A stretch of DNA of 64,000 nucleotides from Nocardia brasiliensis NBRC 14402 (GTDB lineage: Bacteria; Actinomycetota; Actinomycetes; Mycobacteriales; Mycobacteriaceae): the NCBI RefSeq assembly GCF_000308475.2, contig NZ_BAFT02000098.1, positions 124,001 to 188,000 on the forward strand. The letters run 5' to 3'. Position numbers and translations under genes: made by a program. The notes under the pieces are model-generated. The model did no database searches. It saw only the letters and a program-made list of their open reading frames with translations, and was not told where the DNA came from. This document shows positions 41,201 through 49,351 of the stretch, piece by piece (position 1 is the stretch's first letter; every line of letters begins with the position of its first letter).

Positions 41201-42321
41201 ACCCGCTCCACCAGCATCGCGATCCCCTGCCCGCCGCCGATGGCGCACGCCGCCAGGCCCAGGGCCGGACCGTCCGGGCACAGCATCTGACTCGCCAACC
41301 GCACCAGCAGGATCGCGCCGGACGCGCCCCAGGGATGACCCATCGCGATCGCTCCGCCCTGCGGGCAGATCGTCGACTCGTCGAGGCCGAGTTCGTCCGA
41401 CACCGCCAGCACCACCGACGCGAACGCCTCGGTGATCTCGACGATCCCGAGATCGGCGACGCCGACACCGGTGCGCCACAACAGCTTCCGGATCGCGGGC
41501 ACCGGCCCGAGCCCGGGATGGGCCGGATCGGACCCGGCCACGGCGGATCCGAGGATCCGCAGCGCGGGCAGTCCTGCCGCACCCGCCTCGGTGGTGACCG
41601 CGACCACCGCGGCCCCGTCGGAGATCCCGCACGAGTTGCCCGCGGTGGCCGTGCCGTCGGCGCCGAAACTGGGGCGCAGCCGCGCGAGTCGCGCCTCGGT
41701 AAGACCCGCCCGAATCCGCTCGTCGCGCCGGACGTCGCCGATCGGTACGAGTTCGGCCGAGAAGTCCGCGGCCGCGGCGGCGCTGTGCGACCGCGCCGCG
41801 TAGGCGTCCTGCCGCTCGCGGCTGATCCCGCGCACGCGCGCGAGGTCGTCGGCCGCGGCCCCCATGTCGGGGTCGGGAAAGCCTTGCGGCGCAAAGGGAG
41901 CTCGGGTGTAGCGCACCGGTTCGGCGTCCCCGGCCGGCGGCCAGAACCGCCACGGCGCGGTGCTCGCCGACTCGACACCGCCGGCCAGAATCAGCTCGTC
42001 GGCACCGCTCTGCACGCGCAACGCCGCCTGCATCACCGCGTCCAGTCCGGACCCGCACTGCCGGTCGACGGTGACGCCGGGGACCTCGGTACCGAAGCCG
42101 GCCGCCAGCGCCGCGATCCGGGCCGGATCGCCGCCCGGCCCGAGGCAATTGCCGAGCACGACGTCGTCGATCTCGGCGTCGATCCCGGCCGCGCGCAAGG
42201 TCGAGTACACCTCCCGCAGTACGGGCGCGGCGAGCTCGGTCGTGGTCAGGGTGGCGAACCCGTGCCCGGCGTTGCCGATCGGTGTGCGCCGCGGCGCGAC
42301 GAGGACGGGGCGACGGTTCAT
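41194..42321 (-). CDS. thiolase-family acetyl-CoA acyltransferase
   Basis: A 375-residue thiolase. The acyl-accepting Cys89 is in DRQCGSGLDAV, the active-site His is in AMGHPWGASGA and the C-terminal acid/base Cys is in CAIGGGQG; all are intact. It would condense or cleave 3-oxoacyl-CoA. It lies between two acyl-CoA ligase-like genes in the bioY-ecfA-ecfT operon (ATGA overlap with the upstream ligase). A link to pimeloyl-CoA supply or to degradation of a dicarboxylic acid is plausible but unproven. The stop is followed by the mini-ORF repeat. Confidence 0.9.
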   Translation of the reverse strand: MNRRPVLVAPRRTPIGNAGHGFATLTTTELAAPVLREVYSTLRAAGIDAEIDDVVLGNCLGPGGDPARIAALAAGFGTEVPGVTVDRQCGSGLDAVMQAALRVQSGADELILAGGVESASTAPWRFWPPAGDAEPVRYTRAPFAPQGFPDPDMGAAADDLARVRGISRERQDAYAARSHSAAAAADFSAELVPIGDVRRDERIRAGLTEARLARLRPSFGADGTATAGNSCGISDGAAVVAVTTEAGAAGLPALRILGSAVAGSDPAHPGLGPVPAIRKLLWRTGVGVADLGIVEITEAFASVVLAVSDELGLDESTICPQGGAIAMGHPWGASGAILLVRLASQMLCPDGPALGLAACAIGGGQGIAMLVERVS

Positions 42322-43439
42322 GCCAGCAAGTCTTTCAGCTCACCCCGAGCCACCTTGCCACTAGCCGTGCGCGGCAGCGCGGGCAGCGGCACCCAGCGCC
42401 GCGGCATCGCCTCTTTCAGCAGCACCCGGCGGGCGTGCGCGCGCACCGCGCCGATGCCCACCTCGCCGTCGAGTTGCACTGCGGCCGTGACGATCTCGCC
42501 GAGCACGGCATGCGGTGCACCGATCACCGCGACGGCGGCCACCCCGTCGATCGCGCCGAGCACCCGCTCGACGTCCTCCGCGAGCACGGTGGTGCCGCCC
42601 ACGTTGATCGCGGACTCGCCCCGGCCCCGCACCGTGAGTTCGCGCTCGGGCCCGAGCTCCGCGAGATCGCCGACGCCGAACCACTCCGGCGCGCCGAGCA
42701 CCCGATACGGCGTGCGCACGTACAGCAGTCCGGCGCGGATCTCCGCCTCGACACCGTCGAGCAAGCGCAGCGGTTCCGGCACCCGGCGGGCCGCGACGAG
42801 CGACACCTCTGCGGAGCCGTAGTACTCGATCAGCTCGAGGCCCGCCGCCGCGGCCCGCGCACCGTCGTCCAGGGCGATCCCCGCGACGATCGCCGTCCGC
42901 AGCGCGGGCGCGCGGCCCACCACCTCGCGCAACACCGCGGGCACCGCGTGCACCACCGTGGCGCGCGCCGGATCGTCGGTCACGCAGGCCCCCAGCCACA
43001 GCGCGTGCAACGCGGCGAACAGGTGCATGGTCGCGTGCAGCGGGCCGGTAATCAGCACCCGATCCGCGGCGGTGACGCCGGTGATCGCGGTGAACGCCGG
43101 GAAGCTGTCGTACCAGGACGCGGCGGTCCTGGCGAGCGGCCGCGGCCGGCCGGTGGAGCCGGAGGTGGTCACCAGCAGAAATGCCGAGGCCGGAAGATCG
43201 GTGCGCGCCGGGCGGGCGGCGGGGTTCTCGACGAACACCGGCACGCCGAGCCGCGCGGCCGCGCAGACGCAGATCAGCGCGTCCGGCACGTCTAGCGCCG
43301 ACGCGTCGTAGCTCGTCGTGCCCGGATGCCGCTCGATCCACTGCTCGATCGCCCGGTCCAGTTCGGCGTAAGTGTAAGTGCGGCCGTCGAATTCGATGGC
43401 GGGCCGAGCACCGGAGCCACCGAGCTCCGGATCACGCAC
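42318..43439 (-). CDS. short AMP-binding acyl-CoA ligase-like protein
   Basis: A 373-residue ANL-fold protein. The P-loop TTSGSTGRPRP is near residue 90, the A5-like motif is IEYYGSAEVSL, the hinge is GRGESAINVGG and the C-terminal lysine is in RTASGKVARGEL. The N-terminal subdomain is about 100 residues shorter than in full ligases, so the adenylation pocket is compact, as in some aryl- or short-chain acid ligases. It overlaps bioY by 8 bp and the thiolase gene by 4 bp. With the BioQ-type operator upstream of bioY it is probably biotin-regulated. Confidence 0.8.
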   Translation of the reverse strand: MRDPELGGSGARPAIEFDGRTYTYAELDRAIEQWIERHPGTTSYDASALDVPDALICVCAAARLGVPVFVENPAARPARTDLPASAFLLVTTSGSTGRPRPLARTAASWYDSFPAFTAITGVTAADRVLITGPLHATMHLFAALHALWLGACVTDDPARATVVHAVPAVLREVVGRAPALRTAIVAGIALDDGARAAAAGLELIEYYGSAEVSLVAARRVPEPLRLLDGVEAEIRAGLLYVRTPYRVLGAPEWFGVGDLAELGPERELTVRGRGESAINVGGTTVLAEDVERVLGAIDGVAAVAVIGAPHAVLGEIVTAAVQLDGEVGIGAVRAHARRVLLKEAMPRRWVPLPALPRTASGKVARGELKDLLA

Positions 43440-44016
43440 GGATCAGCCCGGGGTACGCGCGGTGCACGCCCTTCGCGACGATCGAGGCGACGACGACCTT
43501 GGCCAGGTCGCCGGGAATGAACGCGAAGTTGGTCGTGATCGCGTGCCGGACGTCGAGGTCGGTCCGCAGCAGCAGGCCGAGGGTGCCGAACAGATAGATC
43601 ACCAGGATGCCGCCGAGCGCGTTGATCAGCAGCCCGAGCACGATCGGATACTTCGGCAGAATGCGCGCGGTCAGCAGGCCGATGACCAGCGCGGCGGGAA
43701 TCCAGCCGACCAGGTATCCGGCGCTCGGCCCCGCCATCGCGGTCAGTCCGGTGCGCCCACCGGACAGCAGCGGCAGCCCGATCATGGTCAGCGCGAGGAA
43801 GACCACCACCGCGGCCGTGCCCTTGCGCGCCCCGAGCACCGCGCCCGCAAGGATCACGCCCAGCGTCTGCACCGTGATCGGCACACCGCTGAAGCCGACC
43901 GTGATGGCGCCGGGCAGGCCCATCGCCGCGATCAGCGCCGCGAAGACCGCGATCTGCGCCATGTCCCGCGCGGAAATACCGACCCTCGACCTCCGAGGGT
44001 CCTCGACACCGTCCAC
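43432..44016 (-). CDS. bioY: biotin transporter S component BioY
   Basis: A 194-residue membrane protein with six helices and the BioY signature GPSAGYLVG at about residue 95. The N-terminal segment includes QIAVFAALIAAMGLPG and the middle has ITVQTLGVILAGAVLG, both typical. BioY binds biotin at high affinity and works with the EcfA and EcfT subunits encoded downstream. GTG start with GGAGGAAATC upstream; the BioQ-type palindrome at 44037 lies 21 nt before it. It is the first gene of the minus-strand operon ending at 38315. Confidence 0.93.
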   Translation of the reverse strand: MDGVEDPRRSRVGISARDMAQIAVFAALIAAMGLPGAITVGFSGVPITVQTLGVILAGAVLGARKGTAAVVVFLALTMIGLPLLSGGRTGLTAMAGPSAGYLVGWIPAALVIGLLTARILPKYPIVLGLLINALGGILVIYLFGTLGLLLRTDLDVRHAITTNFAFIPGDLAKVVVASIVAKGVHRAYPGLIRA

Positions 44017-44036
44017 GATTTCCTCCGCTAGCGACT

Positions 44037-44049
44037 TGAACGACGTTCA
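44037..44049. promoter_or_regulatory. BioQ-type operator upstream of bioY
   Basis: TGAACGACGTTCA fits the 13-bp BioQ consensus TGAAC-N3-GTTC(A/C) reported in mycobacteria and corynebacteria, extended to TTGAAC/GTTCAA arms. It lies 21 nt before the bioY start, over or next to the transcription start. Biotin status would then control the whole bioY-ligase-thiolase-ecfAT-ligase operon. No bioQ gene is in the window. Confidence 0.75.
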
Positions 44050-44137
44050 AGATAGCAGGCGCCGCACCGCTTCCGGACCCCGCTCCGCCCGCGGTCGCAG
44101 GCCGGCTCGCGCAGGCGCAGCGCTCGTGGTCGCAGAC

Positions 44138-44407
44138 TCAGCCGCGCGCGCGGATCCGCGCCTGCACCTCGGGCCTGCGCAGCGGCGGCACCGACTTCGG
44201 CGGGACCTTGCGATCGGGCAGTTGATCCAGCAGCCGGGTGGTGATCGCCGCGATCTCGGCGACGGCCGCGTCGACCGCGGGTTTCGTCGTGGCGGAGATG
44301 CTGGACAGGCCGCCGACCTTACGCACGTACTGCAATGCCGCGGCCTGGATCTCCTCCGGTGTCGCGGCAGGTTCCAGCCCCCGGAGGGCGGTGATGTTTC
44401 GACACAT
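44138..44407 (-). CDS. DUF2277 family protein
   Basis: An 89-residue cytoplasmic protein of the small DUF2277 family. It opens MCRNITALRGLEPAATPEEI, the conserved family start, and ends with the proline-rich PPKSVPPLRRPEVQ tail. The function is unknown. It lies between bioY and the BacA-like transporter, on the minus strand, and probably has its own promoter in the divergent gap at 44408-44484. Confidence 0.88.
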   Translation of the reverse strand: MCRNITALRGLEPAATPEEIQAAALQYVRKVGGLSSISATTKPAVDAAVAEIAAITTRLLDQLPDRKVPPKSVPPLRRPEVQARIRARG

Positions 44408-44484
44408 ACCCCGAGGCTAATCCGCCCCACCGACACCGCGCGGCCCGAACGCGTCGACCGCCGGGATCCCCGGAATAAGCGCAG

Positions 44485-46380
44485 GTGGGCAGTAGTGTGA
44501 CCGACGCACGCACCCGACCTCGCCGGACCCGATCGGAGGCCGAGCTGAACGCGTCACGAGACTGGAGCGACGAACTGGTCGCGTCCACGCAGTGGGTGCT
44601 CCTCGCGTCCGCGCTCACCGGCCTGGTCTTCCTGATCGTCGTGACCGTGCTGCTGCGGATCACCACCTGGGGACGGCACTTCCGGCGGACCACCGGCGGG
44701 TTCTTCCGCGGTCGGACAGCCTGGCGCACGATCCCGCTCGCCGGGGTGTTGCTGATCATCGCCGTGCTCTCGGTCCGGGTGAAGGTGCTGCTCTCCTATC
44801 AGGGCAACGACATGTTCTCGGCCCTGCAGAACGCCGCCGAGGCGCTCGGCCGCGGCGACAGCGCCGCCCTGGCCGACGCCGAGCACGCGTTCTGGCATTC
44901 GCTGCTCGTCTTCGCCGTGCTCGGCATCCTCGACGTGGCCCGCACCCAGCTGGACTTCTACCTCGGGCAACGCTTCGAAATCCGGTGGCGCCGTTGGCTG
45001 ACCGAACGGATGACCAGCGAATGGATCGACGGCCGGGCCTATTACCGCACCCGGTTCATCGATGCGCCGATCGACAACCCGGATCAGCGGATCCAGCACG
45101 ACGTGACCGAGATGACCGGCCGCGCGCGGTCGTTGTCGCTCGGGGCGGTCACCTCGGTGGTCTCGGTGGTGTCGTTCACCAGAATCCTGTGGGATCTGTC
45201 AGGGACGCTGACCCTCTTCGGCGTCGAGATCCCCAAGGCCATGGTGTTTCTGGTCTACCTGTACGTGCTGCTGGTCACCGCGGTCGCCTTCTGGATCGGC
45301 CGCCCGCTGATCGGCCTCGGCTTCCGCTACCAGGCGGTGACCGCGAACTTCCGCTACGCCCTGGTCCGGCTGCGCGACAACGCCGAACGGGTGGCGTTCT
45401 ATCGCGGCGAGCAGACCGAACAGCGGGGCCTGCGCGCGCTTTTCGCCGAAGTACTGCTGGTCTATCGCCGCCTGGTCCGGCTGACCACCCAGTTCATCGG
45501 CTGGAACCAGGCCGCCAGCGAGGTGGCCGTGGTGTTCCCCTGGTTGCTGCAGGCCCCGCATTTCTTCAGCGGGACACTGACACTCGGCGACGTGCAGCAG
45601 ACCGGGACGGCCTTCGGCCAGATCCAAGGCGCGCTGTCGTATTTCCGCAACAGCTACAGCGAGTTCGCGGTGCTGCGGGCCACGCTGCTGCGGCTCGACG
45701 GTCTGGTCACGGCGAGCGAGCAGGCCCGGACACTGCCGACGCTGCCGGTCCAGATCACCGCCGACACAGTGGAACTCACCGATATCGAGGTGCGCAAACC
45801 GGACGGCACGATCCTGATCGAGGGCCTGAACCTGCGCCTGCGCGCCGGTGACGCGGTAGTCGTCAAAGGACTGTCCGGCAGCGGCAAGACCACCCTGATG
45901 CGCGCGCTGGCCGAAATGTGGCCCTACACAGACGGTCTCGTCGGAAAGCCGGAAACCCCCGGCACACTGTTCATCGCCCAGCTGCCGTACCTGCCGCTGG
46001 GCCCCTTGCGCGCGGCCGTCACCTATCCCGCCGCGCCGGACAGTGTGCCCGGCAAGGCTGTCGCCGACGCCCTGCACAGGGTTCAACTCGGCCATCTGGC
46101 AACAAGATTGGACGAGGACGCCGACTGGTCGAACATCCTGTCCCCCGGTGAGCAACAGCGGCTGGCCTTCGCGCGACTGCTGCTGATCCGGCCGCGGGCC
46201 GCGTTCCTGGACGAGGCGACCTCGGCGATGGACGAGGGCCTGGAGTTCGCGCTCTACACCTTGCTCCGCGCCGAGCTGCCCGAGCTGATCCTGGTGAGCA
46301 CCGCGCATCGCAGCACGGTCGATCAGTATCACGACACCCGGCTGGAGCTGGCCGGCGGCGGCCGCTGGTCCTACGGGTAG
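44485..46380 (+). CDS. BacA/Rv1819c-like ABC transporter (fused permease and ATPase)
   Basis: A 631-residue half-transporter. An SbmA/BacA-type membrane domain (residues about 40-410, with RRWLTERMTSEWIDGRAYYR and DNPDQRIQHDVTEMT) is fused to an ABC ATPase domain (Walker A GLSGSGKTT at about residue 463, signature LSPGEQQRLAFAR, Walker B RAAFLDEATSAMD). Mycobacterial Rv1819c of this type imports hydrophilic compounds including vitamin B12 and bleomycin-like peptides. GTG 44485 or GTG 44497 may be the start; neither has a strong ribosome site. It converges with the MFS gene, with a 21-bp gap. Confidence 0.9.
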   Translation: MGSSVTDARTRPRRTRSEAELNASRDWSDELVASTQWVLLASALTGLVFLIVVTVLLRITTWGRHFRRTTGGFFRGRTAWRTIPLAGVLLIIAVLSVRVKVLLSYQGNDMFSALQNAAEALGRGDSAALADAEHAFWHSLLVFAVLGILDVARTQLDFYLGQRFEIRWRRWLTERMTSEWIDGRAYYRTRFIDAPIDNPDQRIQHDVTEMTGRARSLSLGAVTSVVSVVSFTRILWDLSGTLTLFGVEIPKAMVFLVYLYVLLVTAVAFWIGRPLIGLGFRYQAVTANFRYALVRLRDNAERVAFYRGEQTEQRGLRALFAEVLLVYRRLVRLTTQFIGWNQAASEVAVVFPWLLQAPHFFSGTLTLGDVQQTGTAFGQIQGALSYFRNSYSEFAVLRATLLRLDGLVTASEQARTLPTLPVQITADTVELTDIEVRKPDGTILIEGLNLRLRAGDAVVVKGLSGSGKTTLMRALAEMWPYTDGLVGKPETPGTLFIAQLPYLPLGPLRAAVTYPAAPDSVPGKAVADALHRVQLGHLATRLDEDADWSNILSPGEQQRLAFARLLLIRPRAAFLDEATSAMDEGLEFALYTLLRAELPELILVSTAHRSTVDQYHDTRLELAGGGRWSYG

Positions 46381-46401
46381 GGTCGCCGCCGGCCGGGCGG
46401 G

Positions 46402-47595
46402 TCAGGGCCGGGAACCCGCGCGCGCTCGATCGAACCGGATCAGCGGCAACGCGAGCACCGCCAGCACCGCGCCGATCACGCACACCGAGGTGAGGGCGGC
46501 GCCGCGGCCGAGGGGGAGCGCGGCCAGCACCGGGGTGCCGCTGATGCCCAGCTGGAACGCCGAGACGGTGGTGGCGCCCGCGAGGGTGGGCGCGTCCCCC
46601 GCGATCGCGAACACCCGGCCGTACAGCGCCGGATTGAGCACGAACGCCGCGACGCCGAGCAGGAACACCACCGGCACCACGATCCAGACCTGGGTCATCG
46701 CGAGCGCGAGGACCACCGACAGCAGCACGATCGCCGCCGCCCCCGCGCCGAGGGCCAGGTGCGGGCGCCGATCGGAGATCCGGCCGCCGATCGACAGGCC
46801 GAGGAAGGCCCCGACGCCGAACAGCGCGAGCACCGCAGGAATCCAGACGGGCGCGATGCCGGTGTCCGAGGCGAGCATGGCCGCCAGGTAGTTGAACGTG
46901 ATCATGTACGCCGCCGTGGTCAGGATGGTGATCGCGTAGACGAGCCACAACCGCGGCCTGCGCATCGTGGCCAGCTCCCGTCGCACGCTCGGCACGGTCC
47001 CGGCTGCCGTTGTGGCACTGGGTATTCCGAGCAGGCAGCCGAGGATCCCCGCGACCGTCAGCAGCACGACGGCCCAGAACCCACCGCGCCACTCGGTGAA
47101 ATGACTCAGCAGCGTGCCCGCGGGACCGCCCGCCACCATCGCGACGCTGAGCCCGCTCACCACCACCCCGGACGCCCGGGCGTTGCGGTCCGGGGTGACC
47201 AGCCCGATCGCGGTCACCGACGCGACCGCGAAGAAGCCCGCGTACGCGATGCCTGCCACCACCCGGGAGACGAGCAGCACCTCGTACCCGCCCAGCAGGC
47301 CCACCGCGATGCTCGCGGCGAACACGCCCTGGGTCACCACCAGCGCGGTGCGCCGCGGCCACCGCAGACTCAGCACCGCGAACGGCGGGCCGCCGCACAC
47401 GACGCCCAGCGCGAACGCGGTGATGAGCAACCCCGCCGCGGACAGCGACACGTCCAGGTCGAGGGCCGCTTCCGGCAGCACCCCGGCCAGCAGGAACTCC
47501 GCGGTCCCCATCGCGAACAGGCTGAAACCCAGTAGATAGACGCCCAGCGGCAGCCGGTCGGTCCGGCCGTCGGTGAGCTGTACGGTGGCGCTCAT
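46402..47595 (-). CDS. MFS exporter (DHA1, Cml-like)
   Basis: A 397-residue 12-helix major facilitator. The first loop holds GTAEFLLAGVLPE, and the A-like motif is FAVLSLRWPRR. The TM5 antiporter motif appears as GVVVSGLSVAMVAGGPAGTLL, the layout of drug:proton antiporters such as CmlR/Cmx. ATG 47595 has GAGGGAG 7 nt upstream; a longer frame to 47754 would cover the intergenic palindrome and is rejected. It is divergent from an XRE-cupin regulator, its likely repressor. The substrate is unknown. Confidence 0.88.
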   Translation of the reverse strand: MSATVQLTDGRTDRLPLGVYLLGFSLFAMGTAEFLLAGVLPEAALDLDVSLSAAGLLITAFALGVVCGGPPFAVLSLRWPRRTALVVTQGVFAASIAVGLLGGYEVLLVSRVVAGIAYAGFFAVASVTAIGLVTPDRNARASGVVVSGLSVAMVAGGPAGTLLSHFTEWRGGFWAVVLLTVAGILGCLLGIPSATTAAGTVPSVRRELATMRRPRLWLVYAITILTTAAYMITFNYLAAMLASDTGIAPVWIPAVLALFGVGAFLGLSIGGRISDRRPHLALGAGAAAIVLLSVVLALAMTQVWIVVPVVFLLGVAAFVLNPALYGRVFAIAGDAPTLAGATTVSAFQLGISGTPVLAALPLGRGAALTSVCVIGAVLAVLALPLIRFDRARAGSRP

Positions 47596-47696
47596 CGCCG
47601 GACTCCCTCGATATGCGCGTCCCGCGCGAATAGCGTTGCCGTATCCGTTGTTCGGTTCATGTCGGATCACCTCCGAGCCGAGCATCGGTCTCACTG

Positions 47697-47730
47697 CCCG
47701 GTATCGGCAAAGGATGTTGCCGATACCGGG
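47697..47730. promoter_or_regulatory. 14-bp-arm perfect palindrome, likely XRE-cupin operator
   Basis: CCCGGTATCGGCAA and TTGCCGATACCGGG are perfect inverted repeats with a 6-nt gap in the MFS/XRE divergent region. The right arm begins with TTGCCG, which could be the -35 of a promoter whose -10 TTTACT (47740) lies 17 nt on, placing the start at or beside ATG 47753 (leaderless). Binding there would repress the regulator and probably the MFS gene. Confidence 0.65.
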
Positions 47731-47752
47731 ACGGATTGGTTTACTCGGCCCC

Positions 47753-48340
47753 ATGGATGATCAACCGAGCGTCGGCGCCGTAATCGAGCAGATCGCGCCG
47801 CGCCTACGCCGGGCGCGGGAACGGCAGGGCTTCAGCCTGGCCGACCTGGCCCGCGCCACCGGCCTGTCCACCAGCACGCTCTCGCGGCTGGAATCCGGCC
47901 AGCGCAAACCCAGCCTCGAACTGATCGTCCCGGTGACCGTCGCACTCGGCGTCCCGCTCGACGAGATCGTCGTGACGCCGCGCGTCGTCGATCCCCGCGT
48001 CCCGCAGCAACCCACCCAGCGCGACGGCCGGGTGCTCGTCCCGCTGTCGCGGCACCAGGCCGAACCGCGCGCCTACAAGATGATCATCCCCGCCGACGAT
48101 CACGACCCATACCTGCGCACGCACGACGGATACGAGTGGCTCTACGTGCTGCACGGCCGGCTCCGGGTCCGCCTCGCCGAGCACGACTTCCGCATGGGCC
48201 CAGGCGAAGCCGCCGAATTCGACTGCCAGATCCCGCACTGGTTCGGCTCCACCGGCACCGGCGCCGTCGAAATCCTCAGTCTCTTCGGCAAACACGGCGA
48301 GCGTATCCACACGCGCGCCCGAACCCCCGGCCGCAATTAG
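47753..48340 (+). CDS. XRE-family regulator with cupin sensor domain
   Basis: A 195-residue regulator. The N-terminal XRE helix-turn-helix (residues about 14-68: LRRARERQGFSLADLARATG, then STLSRLESGQRKPS) is joined to a C-terminal cupin_2 domain (about 110-185: HDGYEWLYVLHGRLRVRL and MGPGEAAEFDCQIPHWF, with the usual His/Glu set). Such proteins sense small ligands and often control an adjacent exporter. No Shine-Dalgarno; the ATG is predicted leaderless. The stop overlaps the convergent LysR stop by 4 bp. Confidence 0.9.
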   Translation: MDDQPSVGAVIEQIAPRLRRARERQGFSLADLARATGLSTSTLSRLESGQRKPSLELIVPVTVALGVPLDEIVVTPRVVDPRVPQQPTQRDGRVLVPLSRHQAEPRAYKMIIPADDHDPYLRTHDGYEWLYVLHGRLRVRLAEHDFRMGPGEAAEFDCQIPHWFGSTGTGAVEILSLFGKHGERIHTRARTPGRN

Positions 48341-49221
48341 TCGCTCGGGCGCCGCCACCACGCCAGGAACTGCGCGAGCGCCGGAGTGTCGGCGTCGCCA
48401 ATCCACGCCAGCCGGATGGAGATCTGCGGCGGATTCGCGCCGAACGGGATGACGCAGATGTTCTCGTGCGCGATCCGAGTGGCCCGTTTCCGGTCGAGCA
48501 CGCTGATTCCGGTGCCGGTGGACACCGAATCGAGGACCTGTTCGGCGTCGGATTCCTCCGCGACCAGATTGGGTGCGCGATCGCCCCAGATGTGCGTGAC
48601 GAGTTCGTCATAGAATTCCGGCCCGGTATGCCGGGACCAGAGCACGATCGGCTCATCGATGATGTCCGCGTTTTCCACGGTGGCGCGTCCGGCCAGCGGA
48701 TGGTCGCGCGAGACGACCACCGCGGCCTCCTGCATCCCGATCAGATGCGTGTGGATTCGCGGATGCGCGATATTTCCGCGCACGAATGCGACGTCGATCT
48801 CACCCGACTCGAGCAGGTCCAGATTCCAGGAAGTCCAGCCGGTAATCGTGGACACCGTGATATCGGGAAACTCTTTGCGAAATGCCCTGATGCGCTGGGA
48901 AATATCGCTGTCGGAGCCCGAACGGGTGAACGCGACCTTCAGCTCACCGGTGGTGCCGGAGGCGCGCGCCCGCACACCACGTTCCAACTCGGCGGCCGCG
49001 TCGAGCAGTTGCTGCGCGCCTGCCTGTAACGCGACACCCGCCGGGGTCAGCACGAAGGAGCGGCCGTTGCGCGTCAAAAGCTCCACCCCCAACTCCCGCT
49101 CCAGCGCCTTGACCTGCTGTGACAGCGCGGGCTGGGTGATGTGCAACGCGTCGGCCGCCCGCCCGAAATGCCGATGCTCGGCGACTGCCAGAAAGTAACG
49201 AACCCGGCGCAGATCGTCCAC
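48337..49221 (-). CDS. LysR-family transcriptional regulator
   Basis: A 294-residue LysR regulator. The N-terminal winged helix (RRVRYFLAVAEHRHFGRAADALHITQPALSQQVKALERELG) is canonical and the substrate-binding domain fills residues about 90-290. GTG 49221 was chosen: the domain starts there, and TAGGCT lies 7-12 nt upstream as a -10 for a leaderless mRNA. A longer frame to 49467 lacks support. It is divergent from the ThDP-enzyme/ALA-synthase operon, which it probably activates through the 49239 palindrome. The inducer is unknown, perhaps a pathway intermediate. Confidence 0.92.
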   Translation of the reverse strand: MDDLRRVRYFLAVAEHRHFGRAADALHITQPALSQQVKALERELGVELLTRNGRSFVLTPAGVALQAGAQQLLDAAAELERGVRARASGTTGELKVAFTRSGSDSDISQRIRAFRKEFPDITVSTITGWTSWNLDLLESGEIDVAFVRGNIAHPRIHTHLIGMQEAAVVVSRDHPLAGRATVENADIIDEPIVLWSRHTGPEFYDELVTHIWGDRAPNLVAEESDAEQVLDSVSTGTGISVLDRKRATRIAHENICVIPFGANPPQISIRLAWIGDADTPALAQFLAWWRRPSD

Positions 49222-49238
49222 GCGGGTCAGCCTAGCCA

Positions 49239-49255
49239 GATAAGGAGACCTTATC
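49239..49255. promoter_or_regulatory. LysR box between lysR and the ThDP/ALAS operon
   Basis: GATAAGG-AGA-CCTTATC is a perfect 17-bp palindrome containing the T-N11-A LysR core (ATAAGGAGACCTTAT). It sits 18 nt before the LysR start and about 100 bp before the ThDP enzyme start, the usual place for a regulatory binding site. A second palindrome, GACCGGCCGGTC, lies at 49278-49289. Confidence 0.65.
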
Positions 49256-49351
49256 AATCGGAAGTAAAAACGTATTGGACCGGCCGGTCTCCGTGGCCCA
49301 AGACTGTAGCTACCGATCAGTCCACGCCCGCTACCGCGAAAAGGTGTTCCG

